DNA of 64,000 nt from Cytophagales bacterium (GTDB taxonomy: Bacteria > Bacteroidota > Bacteroidia > Cytophagales > Microscillaceae). The stretch covers positions 1 through 64,000 of the forward strand of contig JAAFJG010000005.1 of the NCBI GenBank assembly GCA_013298075.1. Direction: 5' to 3'. A model generated the notes under the pieces. That model had not been told where the DNA came from. It worked only from the letters and a program-made list of their open reading frames with translations, and made no database searches. The translations under genes were made by a program, and so were the position numbers. Positions 1-8,444 of this stretch are shown here, one piece after another (position 1 is the first letter of the stretch; every line of letters begins with the position of its first letter).

Positions 1-34
1 CTTGGTTTAGAATAAGCTAAATCAAAGGCTTTGT

Positions 35-88
35 CTAAGCTTTTTTTAATTCACGACGAAAAGGAACTATACCACTGAATTTTGACAT
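35..88 (-). other. possible 5' end of a frameshifted or truncated gene
   Basis: Reading leftward from the ATG at 88 gives MSKFSGIVPFRRELKKA followed by a stop at 35-37. One more A in the A7 run (T7 on the + strand, 41-47) would let the frame continue as ...KKSLDKAFDLAYSKP to the window edge, which looks more like real coding sequence than the stop does. This may be the start of a decayed gene whose body lies outside the window. The family was not recognised. Confidence 0.2.
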
Positions 89-220
89 ATTTTTTTAAGT
101 TAAATATTATACGTACCACAAAATTATAAAAACATAATACAAAAAACAAATTTATTTCAAAAAACAAAAAAACTTTTTTTAAATAATAGCAAAACAACTA
201 AATAACCCCTACAAGATAAG

Positions 221-287
221 CCCCAGCGGTGAGGGAACTAAAAATAAGTTTTTTTGAGTGGGTAATTTATTTTTTAGATGTTCCCTT
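221..287 (-). repeat. partial copy of a GC-rich dispersed repeat
   Basis: From CCCCAGCGGTGAGGGAACTA onward, about 65 bases match the reverse complement of 21318-21382 with only a few differences. The same CCCCAGCGGTGAGGG core also occurs near 37117. Upstream, 190-220 looks like a degraded version of the rest of that palindrome. The remainder of 89-361 is AT-rich with no open frame I can support. Confidence 0.6.
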
Positions 288-361
288 ATGTTTAACTTAA
301 TAAAAAATGAAATCTATAAAAAGTGAAAAAGATAGATTTTGAGTTATTTTTATTCTCTAAT

Positions 362-1360
362 TTATTCAATTAAATCTATCATTCTTTGAATATTAATATC
401 AAAAGCACATTTAAAATGGTTAAAAGGACATTTTTTATGTCCATGAATACCACAAGGGCGACAAGATAAATTCTGTTGTTCTTCTATGACAAAATTTTTG
501 TCTGATAAAGGAAAGTAACCAAAATCGACAATCGTAGAACAATAAATCGCACACGTGGGGGCATTGACCGCACTACACAAGTGCATAGGAGCAGAATCAT
601 TGACGTAATTCATTACTGCATTTTTCATCAAAGCCGCAGAGCCTAGCAAAGATATTTTGCCAGATAAATTAGTAATATTTATATTTTCTGAAGTTTTGAT
701 TAACTTTTCACAAAAATCAACATCACTTTTTGCACCTAATAAATAAATTTTATATTTTTGTGGTACTTTTTTTAGAAATTCTACCCATTTTTCGAACGCA
801 AATTGTTTCGTAAACCAAACCGAGGTAGGGGCTACACATATATATTGTTGATTATTTTCTTGAGATTGATAAATACTTATCTCTTCGAAATGTTTAGAAG
901 ATGGATATAATTTTGGGCGGATAAATTGATTATCTGTGAGGTTTTGAACCAGCGATAAATTACGTTGAGTTTCGTGCCAATTTGCTTTAAACTCGTGTTT
1001 TAATCGAGTAGAAAAAAGAAAAGAAAATGGATTTTTACTAAATCCAATCGTTTTTTTTGCTGCTGAAAAATACGTAAAAATACCCGAACTTGCAAATCTT
1101 TGTACATTAATTGTACAATCATATTTATTTTTTCTAATTTTTTGAATGATTTGGTACATATTTTTATACTTGTTTTTTTTCTTATCCCAGATAAAAACTT
1201 CATTCAAAAAAGGATGGCTTTCTAATAAACTTTCGTTGCCTTTGCATAGCAAAAAATCAATTTTTGCCTCTATAAAATGTTGATGTAATTTTTCCAATAA
1301 AACGGTGGCTAAAATAACATCTCCGATAAATGCTGTTTGAATAATTAAGATTCGATTCAT
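362..1360 (-). CDS. glycosyltransferase family 9 (heptosyltransferase-like)
   Basis: Protein of 332 residues resembling ADP-heptose:LPS heptosyltransferases (WaaF/RfaF, GT9, GT-B fold). It starts MNRILIIQTAFIGDVILATVL, the typical N-terminal strand and GD(V/I) loop of this family. The C-terminal half has the donor-site stretch around VNDSAPMHLCSAVNAPTCAIY, where the family usually has xDSGxxHLAxAxxxPTxxLF. A Cys cluster (CRPCGIHGHKKC) lies near the C-terminus. It probably adds a sugar to lipopolysaccharide or another surface glycan at the inner face of the membrane. The ATG at 1360 follows a TACCTTTG promoter box by four bases, so the mRNA is probably leaderless. Acceptor and exact sugar cannot be told. 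Confidence 0.85.
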   Translation of the reverse strand: MNRILIIQTAFIGDVILATVLLEKLHQHFIEAKIDFLLCKGNESLLESHPFLNEVFIWDKKKNKYKNMYQIIQKIRKNKYDCTINVQRFASSGIFTYFSAAKKTIGFSKNPFSFLFSTRLKHEFKANWHETQRNLSLVQNLTDNQFIRPKLYPSSKHFEEISIYQSQENNQQYICVAPTSVWFTKQFAFEKWVEFLKKVPQKYKIYLLGAKSDVDFCEKLIKTSENINITNLSGKISLLGSAALMKNAVMNYVNDSAPMHLCSAVNAPTCAIYCSTIVDFGYFPLSDKNFVIEEQQNLSCRPCGIHGHKKCPFNHFKCAFDINIQRMIDLIE

Positions 1361-1364
1361 AGTA

Positions 1365-1372
1365 CAAAGGTA
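1365..1372 (-). promoter_or_regulatory. -7 promoter box TACCTTTG for the glycosyltransferase
   Basis: On the minus strand TACCTTTG is followed by TACT and then the ATG. This fits the Bacteroidota TAnnTTTG consensus. Transcription would begin on or next to the start codon. Confidence 0.6.
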
Positions 1373-1530
1373 AAATATTTTTTTTGTAAAAGTTTTTTTT
1401 AAAATTTATTTATCTAAAAATAATCAATTTTTTTTTCTAGGTTGGTTTTTAGGCTAAAAAAATAAGTACTCTGCCTACACCTATTCGTGAAACTCCTAAC
1501 CTACTCAAAATAAAAATTTGGGTTCACTTT

Positions 1531-1727
1531 GAAATGATTGCGGATCTAATTTTGTTCTACTATGAAATAGAAATTTATTTTAAAAATATAGACAAATATC
1601 CATTTGAGAATCATAAAAATTTCGGATAGAGCCAATGATTGAATTTTATATTAACCTCCAGATAAATCTGGAGACAATTGAAAAAATACGGTTCAAAAAA
1701 ATATTTTCATTTTCCGCACAAATTTCC
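1531..1727 (-). mobile_element. MITE-like element, family A, copy 1
   Basis: About 197 bp with imperfect inverted ends (GAAATGATTGCGGA at 1531, TCCGCACAAATTTCC up to 1727) and a central palindrome at 1655-1674 (CCTCCAGATAAATCTGGAGA). It aligns along its length with copies at 12507-12673 (same orientation) and 59735-59939 and 61800-61999 (opposite orientation). It has no coding capacity. It fills most of the 510-base gap between purH and the glycosyltransferase; I see nothing else supportable in 1373-1871. Confidence 0.75.
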
Positions 1728-1871
1728 AAAAACCAAAATTTGGAATGAAGATAAAGTACTTAAAAAATGAAGAAAGATTAGACAAACTTTAATAAAAAAG
1801 AAAAAATGGCTTCCTTAAAAGAAAGCCAAATCTAAAATATTATCCAAAGTGTACTTAAAAAGAAATAAAAA

Positions 1872-3398
1872 TTAGTGTTTAAAATGCCTTACTCCCGTAA
1901 AAACCATTGCCACTTTATTTTTATTGCAATAATCAATCGAATCAACGTCTTTGACAGAGCCGCCGGGTTGCACAACTGCTGTAATTCCTGCTTTATGAGC
2001 AATTTCAACACAATCAGGAAAAGGAAAAAACGCATCAGAAGCCATTACTGCACCTTGCAAAGAAAATCCAAAATGTTTTGCTTTTTCAATGGCTTGTTCT
2101 AAGGCATCAACTCTCGAAGTTTGTCCCACTCCGCTGGCAATCAATACATTTTCATTGGCTAAAATAATCGTATTTGATTTGGTATGTTTACAAATTTTGA
2201 GGGCAAATTCTAAGGCTTTTATTTCATTTTTTGTAGGTATTTTTTCAGTAATGTTTTTAAATTGTTGCTCATTTTCAACTACATTATCTTTTTCTTGCCA
2301 AAGCACGCCATTTAATAAAGTTTTGTATTGAGCCGTATTTTTCAAAGGTTGTAATTGTTGTAAAATAATACGATTTTTTTTGCTGTTCAATGTTCCCAAT
2401 GCCTCAGGGTGAAAAGAAGGCGCAATCAATACTTCAAAAAATAATTTATTCAATTCCAAAGCCGTTACCAAATCCACAGGACGATTCGTAGCAATCACGC
2501 CACCAAAAGCCGAAATTGTATCACATGCAAAGGCTTTTTGGTATGCTTCCAAAGGCGTTTCTGCGATAGCCACTCCACAAGCGTTGGTATGTTTTACAAT
2601 CACAAAAGCCGTTTGCTCAAATTCTTCTACCAAAGCAATGGCTGCTTCCACATCTACCAAATTATTGTAAGAAAGTTCTTTGCCGTTTAATTGCTCAAAC
2701 ATATCGTATAAATTACCAAAAAAAACGCCTTTTTGATGCGGATTTTCGCCATACCTCAATACTTTTCCTTCCTTAAAACTTACTCTTAATTGTGTTAATT
2801 GTGTATGTTGATTAAAATAATTAAAAATATGACTATCATAATGCGAACTCGTAGCGAATGCGTGTGTAGCCAATAATTTTCTATCTTCTAAAGTTGTTCC
2901 GCCATTATTTTTTTCTAACATTTCAATCAATAATCGATATTGTGATTGAGCCGCAATAATAGCCACATCTTTGAAGTTTTTGGCAGCAGCACGAATTAAA
3001 GAAATGCCACCAATATCAATTTTTTCGATAATTTCGCTGTCTGAGGCTTGCGATTCTACCGTTTTTTCAAAAGGATATAAATCAACAATCACTAAATCGA
3101 AAGTAGGAATTTCATATTGTTCGGTTTGTTGTGCATCTTCAGAATTATCTTTTCGAGCCAAAATACCACCAAAAACTTTTGGGTGCAATGTTTTTACTCT
3201 GCCACCTAAAATAGAAGGATAACCTGTTAAACTTTCTATGCTTGTAACTTTTGCTCCTTGGCTTTCTAAAAATTGTTGTGTACCGCCTGTAGAATAAATA
3301 TGTACGTCAAATTGTTTTAATAATTGGGTAATAGTATCTAAATTTTCTTTGTGATAAACAGAAATTAAAGCGGATTTGATAGGCTTTATAAGATTCAT
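1872..3398 (-). CDS. purH: bifunctional AICAR transformylase / IMP cyclohydrolase
   Basis: Protein of 508 residues catalysing the last two steps of de novo IMP synthesis in the cytosol. The N-terminal MGS-like cyclohydrolase domain (about 1-145) carries STGGT (36-40) and GGRVKTLHPK (65-74). The AICAR transformylase domain has RYGENPHQ (215-222) and the catalytic KH of KHTNACG (269-270). The C-terminus SIDYCNKNKVAMVFTGVRHF is typical of the family. The length matches normal PurH. The ATG at 3398 is preceded at about 50 bases by GATATTTG, a near match to the -7 consensus. It is divergently transcribed from the epimerase gene and looks intact. Confidence 0.97.
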   Translation of the reverse strand: MNLIKPIKSALISVYHKENLDTITQLLKQFDVHIYSTGGTQQFLESQGAKVTSIESLTGYPSILGGRVKTLHPKVFGGILARKDNSEDAQQTEQYEIPTFDLVIVDLYPFEKTVESQASDSEIIEKIDIGGISLIRAAAKNFKDVAIIAAQSQYRLLIEMLEKNNGGTTLEDRKLLATHAFATSSHYDSHIFNYFNQHTQLTQLRVSFKEGKVLRYGENPHQKGVFFGNLYDMFEQLNGKELSYNNLVDVEAAIALVEEFEQTAFVIVKHTNACGVAIAETPLEAYQKAFACDTISAFGGVIATNRPVDLVTALELNKLFFEVLIAPSFHPEALGTLNSKKNRIILQQLQPLKNTAQYKTLLNGVLWQEKDNVVENEQQFKNITEKIPTKNEIKALEFALKICKHTKSNTIILANENVLIASGVGQTSRVDALEQAIEKAKHFGFSLQGAVMASDAFFPFPDCVEIAHKAGITAVVQPGGSVKDVDSIDYCNKNKVAMVFTGVRHFKH

Positions 3399-3573
3399 TT
3401 TTTACTGATTTTTGAATGAAAACGAAAAAATTTTGCAAATATCCATATTTTATTCGATTTAAACTATTTTTATTTAATTCTTAATAAAAACTTAATATTG
3501 AAATTTTAGAAAGATAATTTCAAATTTGAAAAATAAATTGATTACTTTTAATGATTATTTTTTTTAAAATCTT

Positions 3574-3581
3574 TATTTTTG
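3574..3581 (+). promoter_or_regulatory. -7 promoter box TATTTTTG for the epimerase gene
   Basis: A perfect TAnnTTTG match ending 25 bases before the ATG at 3607. Confidence 0.5.
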
Positions 3582-3606
3582 CATTTTTAAACCTAATTTT
3601 TTTTAT

Positions 3607-4011
3607 ATGATAAAAATTGAACACATTGGCATTGCTGTCAAAAACTTAGAAAATTCGAGTGAATTATTTTCTAAATTATTTAATCAAATGCCTTATAAAA
3701 TGGAAAAAGTTGAATCTGAAGGCGTAAATACTTCTTTTTTTAAAATTGGTGAAAATAAAATTGAACTCTTGGAGGCAACACAAGAACAAAGTCCCATTCA
3801 TAAATTTATAGAAAAAAAAGGAGAAGGAATACATCATATCGCTTTTGATGTCGAAGATATTGAAACCGAAATGAAAAGATTAGAAAATGAAGGTTTTATA
3901 TTATTAAATCAAATTCCCAAAAGGGGCGCAGATAATAAATTAGTTTGTTTTTTGCACCCAAAAGGAACAAATGGCGTATTGATTGAACTTTGTCAAGAAA
4001 TAAAAGAATAA
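3607..4011 (+). CDS. mce: methylmalonyl-CoA epimerase
   Basis: Protein of 134 residues in the vicinal-oxygen-chelate (glyoxalase) superfamily. It interconverts the (2S)- and (2R)-forms of methylmalonyl-CoA in propionate/succinate metabolism. It starts IEHIGIAVKNLENS and has the paired metal-ligand elements expected: His6, a Glu in NKIELLEAT, His in GIHHIAFDVED, and Glu in GVLIELCQ. The HPKGTNGVLIEL ending is typical of the epimerase rather than of glyoxalase I. The gene stands alone, divergent from purH. Length is normal for bacterial epimerases. Confidence 0.92.
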   Translation: MIKIEHIGIAVKNLENSSELFSKLFNQMPYKMEKVESEGVNTSFFKIGENKIELLEATQEQSPIHKFIEKKGEGIHHIAFDVEDIETEMKRLENEGFILLNQIPKRGADNKLVCFLHPKGTNGVLIELCQEIKE

Positions 4012-4148
4012 CGTTTTTTTTTGTTAAAAAAATCAATTTATCAAGATAAAAAGATAATTTTATCGACTAAAAAATGACAATTTTATTAAAAAACATACAC
4101 AAGTAATTAGATTTAATAAATTGACTTTCGAAATAATAATATTCAATT

Positions 4149-4290
4149 TATCTTTGCATTGTAATTAGTGAAAAAATGAAAAATAAGCGGTTGGATTAAT
4201 TACATTTTTAAAGTGAAAAGAAAACTATTTTGATTGTCAATAGTTTGTGTGTAATCAAAAAATCTCCCAATATTATTGAGAGATTTTTTT
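4149..4290 (+). ncRNA. candidate small RNA, about 130 nt
   Basis: A perfect -7 box TATCTTTG lies at 4149-4156. A transcript starting near 4161 would run about 130 bases to a good intrinsic terminator at 4261-4290. It holds a perfect 8-bp hairpin, AAACTATT (4222-4229) with AATAGTTT (4239-4246). Flanking GATTA/TAATC stretches may close an outer stem. The only reading frame inside is a seven-codon one (MKNKRLD). It matches no RNA family I can recognise; a stand-alone promoter, structured body and terminator in an intergenic gap is the evidence. Confidence 0.45.
4261..4290 (+). terminator. intrinsic terminator
   Basis: AATCTC (4261-4266) pairs with GAGATT (4280-4285), with an inner CAAT/ATTG stem, followed by seven T. 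It sits between the candidate small RNA and the 3' end of the oppositely oriented permease gene. Confidence 0.75.
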
Positions 4291-4294
4291 ATAT

Positions 4295-5479
4295 TTACAT
4301 AATTTCCGAAGGCTCAATAATCGCTCCTTGCCACGCAGGAATGATAGTGGCTAATAAATAAGGAAAAATTGATAACGCAAAAATCGACAAAATACTATTC
4401 CATTCCACAAAAGGATACAAAGAAAAATGTGGATACAAAACCGACCAGCCAACCAAAAAAGGAGTAAATAAAGGTGATTCTAAATAAAATGTATGCCATA
4501 AAGCTAATAAAATTCCTAACAAAGTAGCCGTTAAAGAGATAATAATTCCATCAAAAAATTTTACCAACAAAACTTCATCAATTTGCCAACCTAATGCTTT
4601 TAAAATACCCAATTCTTTTTTTTCATTTTGAGATAAACCCGAAGTTCGTTCCCAAATCAATAAAATAAAAGCAAAAATCGATAAAATAGACCCATAAATC
4701 CAAATTCCACCACGCCAACCAAACAAAGTTTCGTAAGTGGCTTGGAGTTGTTGTTTGGTAACGACTCGAATAGATGCATATTTTTGGTCTAATTTTCGGG
4801 CTACATTTTCAATTTCTGTTGCGTTATGTAAATTGATAGCAATATCTGTGATTTCATTCTCTTGGAAACCAATTATTTTTCGAGTATTTTCGGGAGAAAT
4901 AATAATCAAATCTCTGGTTAATAAATCTGATTTGCTATCAAAAGAAGCAATAATTTCAAAATTTATCATCTTTCCTTCCATATCAGGAACGCCAAAAAAT
5001 TCGCCTATTTGTAGCCCTCGCATTTCCAAAAAACCTGTTCCTACAATGGCTTGATTTTTTTGAATAGATAGATTTTTTTTGGATTGCATAAGAGCAGAAA
5101 ATTGTAGCATTTTTAATTCTTTGGACAATTCTTCGAAGTTTTTTTGCGTTCCCATCAATGTAAAAACTGCTCCTGTTGAGTTATCAAAATAATATCCCCA
5201 AATTCTTGGATAAACATTTTTAATTCCTCTTATATTTGTCAAACTATCTACCCAATTTTTTTGCATCGGAATTAGCCTTCCGCCTGCTAATTTTTGTACC
5301 CAAATTTGTGGTAAATCCTGCGTTACAAATTGCGTTTCTTGTCGTAAACTATTCGTAAAAAAAATAATAGACGCATAAAAACCAACCACCAAACTATATA
5401 CAAGGCATAAACTTAGTTGTTTACGCCATTTTCGTTGCATACTCATTATACTATATTTGAAAAGAGCAAAATAATTCAT
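4295..5479 (-). CDS. FtsX/MacB-like ABC transporter permease
   Basis: About 394 residues. An N-terminal membrane segment (QLSLCLVYSLVVGFYASIIFF) is followed by a periplasmic domain of roughly 200 residues, then three membrane segments near 265, 310 and 360. The sequence NEKKELGILKALGWQIDEVLLVKF is the cytoplasmic coupling motif of FtsX-type permeases. A partner ATPase is not adjacent. It is likely part of a MacB/LolC/DevC-type system for lipoprotein, peptide or stress-related export; substrate unknown. I start at the ATG at 5479: the upstream in-frame TTG at 5485 forms the end of the promoter box TAATTTTG. Confidence 0.85.
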   Translation of the reverse strand: MNYFALFKYSIMSMQRKWRKQLSLCLVYSLVVGFYASIIFFTNSLRQETQFVTQDLPQIWVQKLAGGRLIPMQKNWVDSLTNIRGIKNVYPRIWGYYFDNSTGAVFTLMGTQKNFEELSKELKMLQFSALMQSKKNLSIQKNQAIVGTGFLEMRGLQIGEFFGVPDMEGKMINFEIIASFDSKSDLLTRDLIIISPENTRKIIGFQENEITDIAINLHNATEIENVARKLDQKYASIRVVTKQQLQATYETLFGWRGGIWIYGSILSIFAFILLIWERTSGLSQNEKKELGILKALGWQIDEVLLVKFFDGIIISLTATLLGILLALWHTFYLESPLFTPFLVGWSVLYPHFSLYPFVEWNSILSIFALSIFPYLLATIIPAWQGAIIEPSEIM

Positions 5480-5482
5480 GCA

Positions 5483-5490
5483 CAAAATTA
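5483..5490 (-). promoter_or_regulatory. -7 promoter box TAATTTTG for the permease
   Basis: On the minus strand TAATTTTG is followed by TGC and the ATG, implying an essentially leaderless transcript and deciding the start codon. Confidence 0.55.
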
Positions 5491-5736
5491 CATTTAAAAA
5501 AATAAAAGTGGAAGTTTTTTAGGAATATTATTTGAAAAAAATAAGTTTAATTTTACCATTCTTTATAAAAATAACCTACTGTAAGTTTAACTTTTACATG
5601 ATTTATTGTACTTACATCAAATAAAAATAAATACTTAAAATTAGAAACTATAAAATTGATGAAAATACTTGTTTTTTCTAAAAAAATACTTATTTTTGCA
5701 AATAAAAAAATATCCTCTTATCTAAATTCTAAAATT

Positions 5737-6315
5737 ATGAAAAAATACTCTCTTATTATTTGCCTTTTTTTTCTATGTATATCAAATATATCCGCCCAAG
5801 ATTCGCCTTGGAAAGATTATAAAAGCAATGTTAGATTAAATTTTTTCTCTCTTTTTATAGGTAAACTTTCTGCACAATATGAATATCAATTTAAAAAACA
5901 TAGTTTAAATGTAGGTTATAATTTATCTTTCAACAACGATAAATTAGGTTATTTAGCAGGTTTGAATTATAGATATTATACAAGTGATAAAAGAAGTTCG
6001 TTTTTTTTTGGAGGCGTAGTTAATTATTCTGACTATTCGGAACAGGTAAGCACCAAAGATTTAGCTGATATTTCTCAAATTTTTAGGTTAAGAGGAAAAT
6101 GTATTACGATTGCACCCAATGCTGGTTTTCGTTGGAATATTTTGAGAATATTTAATATTACAGGACGCTTTGGAATAGGTGTACCTTTTGTTACAGATTT
6201 TAGTTGGCAAACGCCCACTACCTTGCCCAATGACGATAATCAAAGTAGTTTAAGGCGACAATTTAGGCTAAATTCTGCTTTTGATGGCGAACTTTCTTTT
6301 GGTATTAGATTTTAA
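5737..6315 (+). CDS. secreted/outer-membrane beta-barrel-like protein
   Basis: About 192 residues. The start at 5737 gives a clean signal peptide MKKYSLIICLFFLCISNISAQ with cleavage before DSPW. A -7 box TATTTTTG lies at 5691-5698. The frame is open upstream to 5656, but that would bury the signal peptide. The mature part alternates aromatic/hydrophobic and polar residues (SAQYEYQFKKHSLNVGYNLSF, GLNYRYYTS) and ends in an aromatic strand GELSFGIRF, as in outer-membrane barrels of Bacteroidota. Specific function is not recognisable. Confidence 0.7.
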   Translation: MKKYSLIICLFFLCISNISAQDSPWKDYKSNVRLNFFSLFIGKLSAQYEYQFKKHSLNVGYNLSFNNDKLGYLAGLNYRYYTSDKRSSFFFGGVVNYSDYSEQVSTKDLADISQIFRLRGKCITIAPNAGFRWNILRIFNITGRFGIGVPFVTDFSWQTPTTLPNDDNQSSLRRQFRLNSAFDGELSFGIRF

Positions 6316-6351
6316 ATTTTCTTTTTTTTACATATATATTTAAAACAAATT

Positions 6352-6972
6352 ATGAAATATTATTTCACACTTTTCTGTTATTTTTTCTTAATAACTTTGC
6401 CAATTTTTGCACAAGATAATGCAGAATTTGCTAGTTATGTACTGCCTGATTATGAAATTACCAATGCCAATAAAGGTGATATAAATAGTGATGGAATAAT
6501 AGACGCTGTTTTAGTTTTGAAACATAAAACAGAAGAAACGAGCAAACAACCTACTTTAAGACCTGTTTTGATTTTGATAGGTCAAAAAAATAAAAAATAT
6601 GTGGTGGCTTTGAGACAAGATAAGTTAATTTTGTGCAAAGCTTGTAATGCTTCTGCTAATCCAAAAGAGCCTGCTGCCAAAGTAGAATTTAATGAATTAA
6701 TAGTCGAAAAAGGACAATTTTCATTCAATTTTTATGGCGGAAAAAAAGCAAAATGGTCAAGAATTCTTATCTTTAAATTTGATGCAGCCGCTTCAAAAAC
6801 TGCCAAAAAAGATACTTGGTTTTTGCATACGGACACGATGGAAAGAATGGAACAATTACCCAATTTAGATTTTACTACTAAAACTTTGGTCAAAGGACCT
6901 CCAAAACCAAATTCAGTCAAGTCAGATTTTAAAGATTATGATTCAAAAGTAACTTGGTTTATCAAAAAATAA
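6352..6972 (+). CDS. secreted protein with a DxNxDGxxD calcium-loop-like motif
   Basis: 206 residues with signal peptide MKYYFTLFCYFFLITLPIFAQ. Right after it comes KGDINSDGIIDAVLVLKHK, which looks like the D-x-[DN]-x-DG-x-x-D loop of FG-GAP/VCBS or dockerin repeats. The rest (RPVLILIGQKNKKYVVALRQD...) resembles bacterial secreted proteins of unknown role with one such loop. It lies 36 bases after the beta-barrel gene and 20 before gldA, so the three may be cotranscribed. Function unknown. Confidence 0.65.
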   Translation: MKYYFTLFCYFFLITLPIFAQDNAEFASYVLPDYEITNANKGDINSDGIIDAVLVLKHKTEETSKQPTLRPVLILIGQKNKKYVVALRQDKLILCKACNASANPKEPAAKVEFNELIVEKGQFSFNFYGGKKAKWSRILIFKFDAAASKTAKKDTWFLHTDTMERMEQLPNLDFTTKTLVKGPPKPNSVKSDFKDYDSKVTWFIKK

Positions 6973-6992
6973 ATTAAAAAATATTGCAAAAA

Positions 6993-7904
6993 ATGTCAAT
7001 TTCAGTCGAAAATCTTACAAAAATATACGGCAAACAAAAAGCCGTTGATAATATTTCTTTTCAAATAGAAGCAGGAAAAATCATTGGCTTTTTGGGTCCG
7101 AATGGAGCAGGAAAATCAACCACAATGAAAATTGCTACAGGTTATATCCCGCCCACACAAGGCACAATCAAGGTTTGTGGGTATGATGTAAACCTTCATT
7201 CAATTGAAGTCAGAAAACAAATCGGTTACTTGCCTGAGCATAATCCTTTGTATTTAGAAATGTATATCAAAGAATATTTAGGATTTATTGGGCATTTGCA
7301 TCATATCAAAGGGCAAAAATTGACTAATAGAATTAAAGAACTAATCGAGACTTGTGGATTGACAAAAGAACAAAATAAAAAAATCGCTTCGCTTTCCAAA
7401 GGATATAGACAACGTGTAGGATTGGCGCAGGCTTTGTTGCATAATCCGCCCGTTTTGATTTTAGATGAGCCAACGACAGGTTTAGACCCCAACCAAATTT
7501 TAGAAATTAGACAACTTATTAAAGAAGTTGGAAAGGAAAAAACCGTTATTTTTTCTACGCATATTATGCAAGAAGTGCAGGCGTTGTGCGATAGAGTGAT
7601 TATTATCAATGGCGGACAAATTGTGGCTGATGGCACAGTCGATATGCTCAAAAACCAATCTCAAGAACAAAATATTATTTTGATTGAAGTAGATAAAAAA
7701 TTAAATACAGAAGATTTTTTGGTTTTAGAAGGTATAAACGATATAAAATATGTAAAAAATAATCGTTATCAAATTTCTGCTAATAAAGAAATTGACGTAA
7801 GAGCCGCTATTTTTCATAAAATTAATGAAAAGAAATTAGTGCTTTTAGGAATGCAACAAATTGAAAATTCTTTGGAAAATATATTTAGAAATTTAACTAA
7901 ATAA
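6993..7904 (+). CDS. gldA: ABC transporter ATP-binding protein, GldA-like
   Basis: 303 residues. Walker A GPNGAGKST near residue 38, Q-loop region LPEHNPLY, signature LSKGYRQRV, Walker B VLILDEPTTGLDP and the switch histidine in FSTHIM are all present, so ATPase activity is expected. Overall it matches the ABC-2 subfamily to which gliding-motility protein GldA belongs (KIYGKQKAVDNISFQIEAGKIIGFLGPNGAG). The C-terminus ends LGMQQIENSLENIFRNLTK as in GldA. The permease partners GldF/GldG are not in the window. The ATG at 6993 is chosen over an in-frame TTG at 6984. It could be a generic ABC-2 export ATPase. Confidence 0.78.
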   Translation: MSISVENLTKIYGKQKAVDNISFQIEAGKIIGFLGPNGAGKSTTMKIATGYIPPTQGTIKVCGYDVNLHSIEVRKQIGYLPEHNPLYLEMYIKEYLGFIGHLHHIKGQKLTNRIKELIETCGLTKEQNKKIASLSKGYRQRVGLAQALLHNPPVLILDEPTTGLDPNQILEIRQLIKEVGKEKTVIFSTHIMQEVQALCDRVIIINGGQIVADGTVDMLKNQSQEQNIILIEVDKKLNTEDFLVLEGINDIKYVKNNRYQISANKEIDVRAAIFHKINEKKLVLLGMQQIENSLENIFRNLTK

Positions 7905-7983
7905 AAACTAAATAATCGAATGGTATCAGAAAAATATGAAATCGTTAGGAACTAAGTAGCAAATAATATACCCACCGAGTACG

Positions 7984-8020
7984 ATTCCTTCAAGGTTTTT
8001 AAAACCTTGAAGGAATTTTT
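7984..8020 (+). terminator. intrinsic terminator after gldA (palindrome family)
   Basis: ATTCCTTCAAGGTTTT (7984-7999) pairs perfectly with the inverted copy at 8001-8016, followed by a T run. Degenerate relatives occur at 41197-41229 and, as a half-site, near 47388, so this terminator is also a dispersed repeat. Confidence 0.8.
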
Positions 8021-8040
8021 TCGATAAAAAACGCTTTTAA

Positions 8041-8437
8041 ATGGGTATTATATTTTTTAGAAGATCTCTTATTGGTTTAGAAATTCACGCACAACTCAAA
8101 ACCAATAGTAAAATTTTTGTAGGAGATAGTACACATTTTGGAAAAAATCCGAATATAAATGTGAGTGTAATTACGTTGGCTCACCCCGGAACTTTGCCAA
8201 AAACAAACAAAAAAGCAGTCGAAATCTGCGATTAAAATGGGAATGGCTACCGATTGTCATATAAACCAAAAAACAATATTTGCTCGAAAAAATTATTTTT
8301 ATTCTGATTTACCCAAAGGATTTCAAACGATAGGAGATAAAAATCCAATTTATAAAAATAGTAGTTTAACTATTCAATTTAAAAATAAAGAAAAAATAAA
8401 TGCTAAATTAGCAAATGAATTGTTTTTAAAAAAGTAA
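8041..8437 (+). pseudogene. gatB: gatB remnant with frameshift and internal deletion
   Basis: The first frame (8041-8235) reads LIGLEIHAQLKTNSKIFVGD...LAHPGTLPKTNKKAVE, the N-terminus of the Asp/Glu-tRNA amidotransferase B subunit. After VE an extra base (or loss of two) shifts the frame, and AIKMGMATDCHINQKTIFARKNYFYSDLPKG continues in the next frame to 8437. After LPKGFQ about 350 residues are missing: the frame soon ends with KINAKLANELFLKK, resembling the GatB C-terminal tail (K.NPKLVNELLKKK). It therefore keeps only both ends of the gene and cannot make an active subunit. A functional gatB is presumably elsewhere. Confidence 0.85.
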
Positions 8438-8444
8438 AAATAAT

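Noticed and set aside
3399-3606. Purine riboswitch upstream of purH
   Set aside because: The leader is short and AT-rich with no recognisable aptamer stems.
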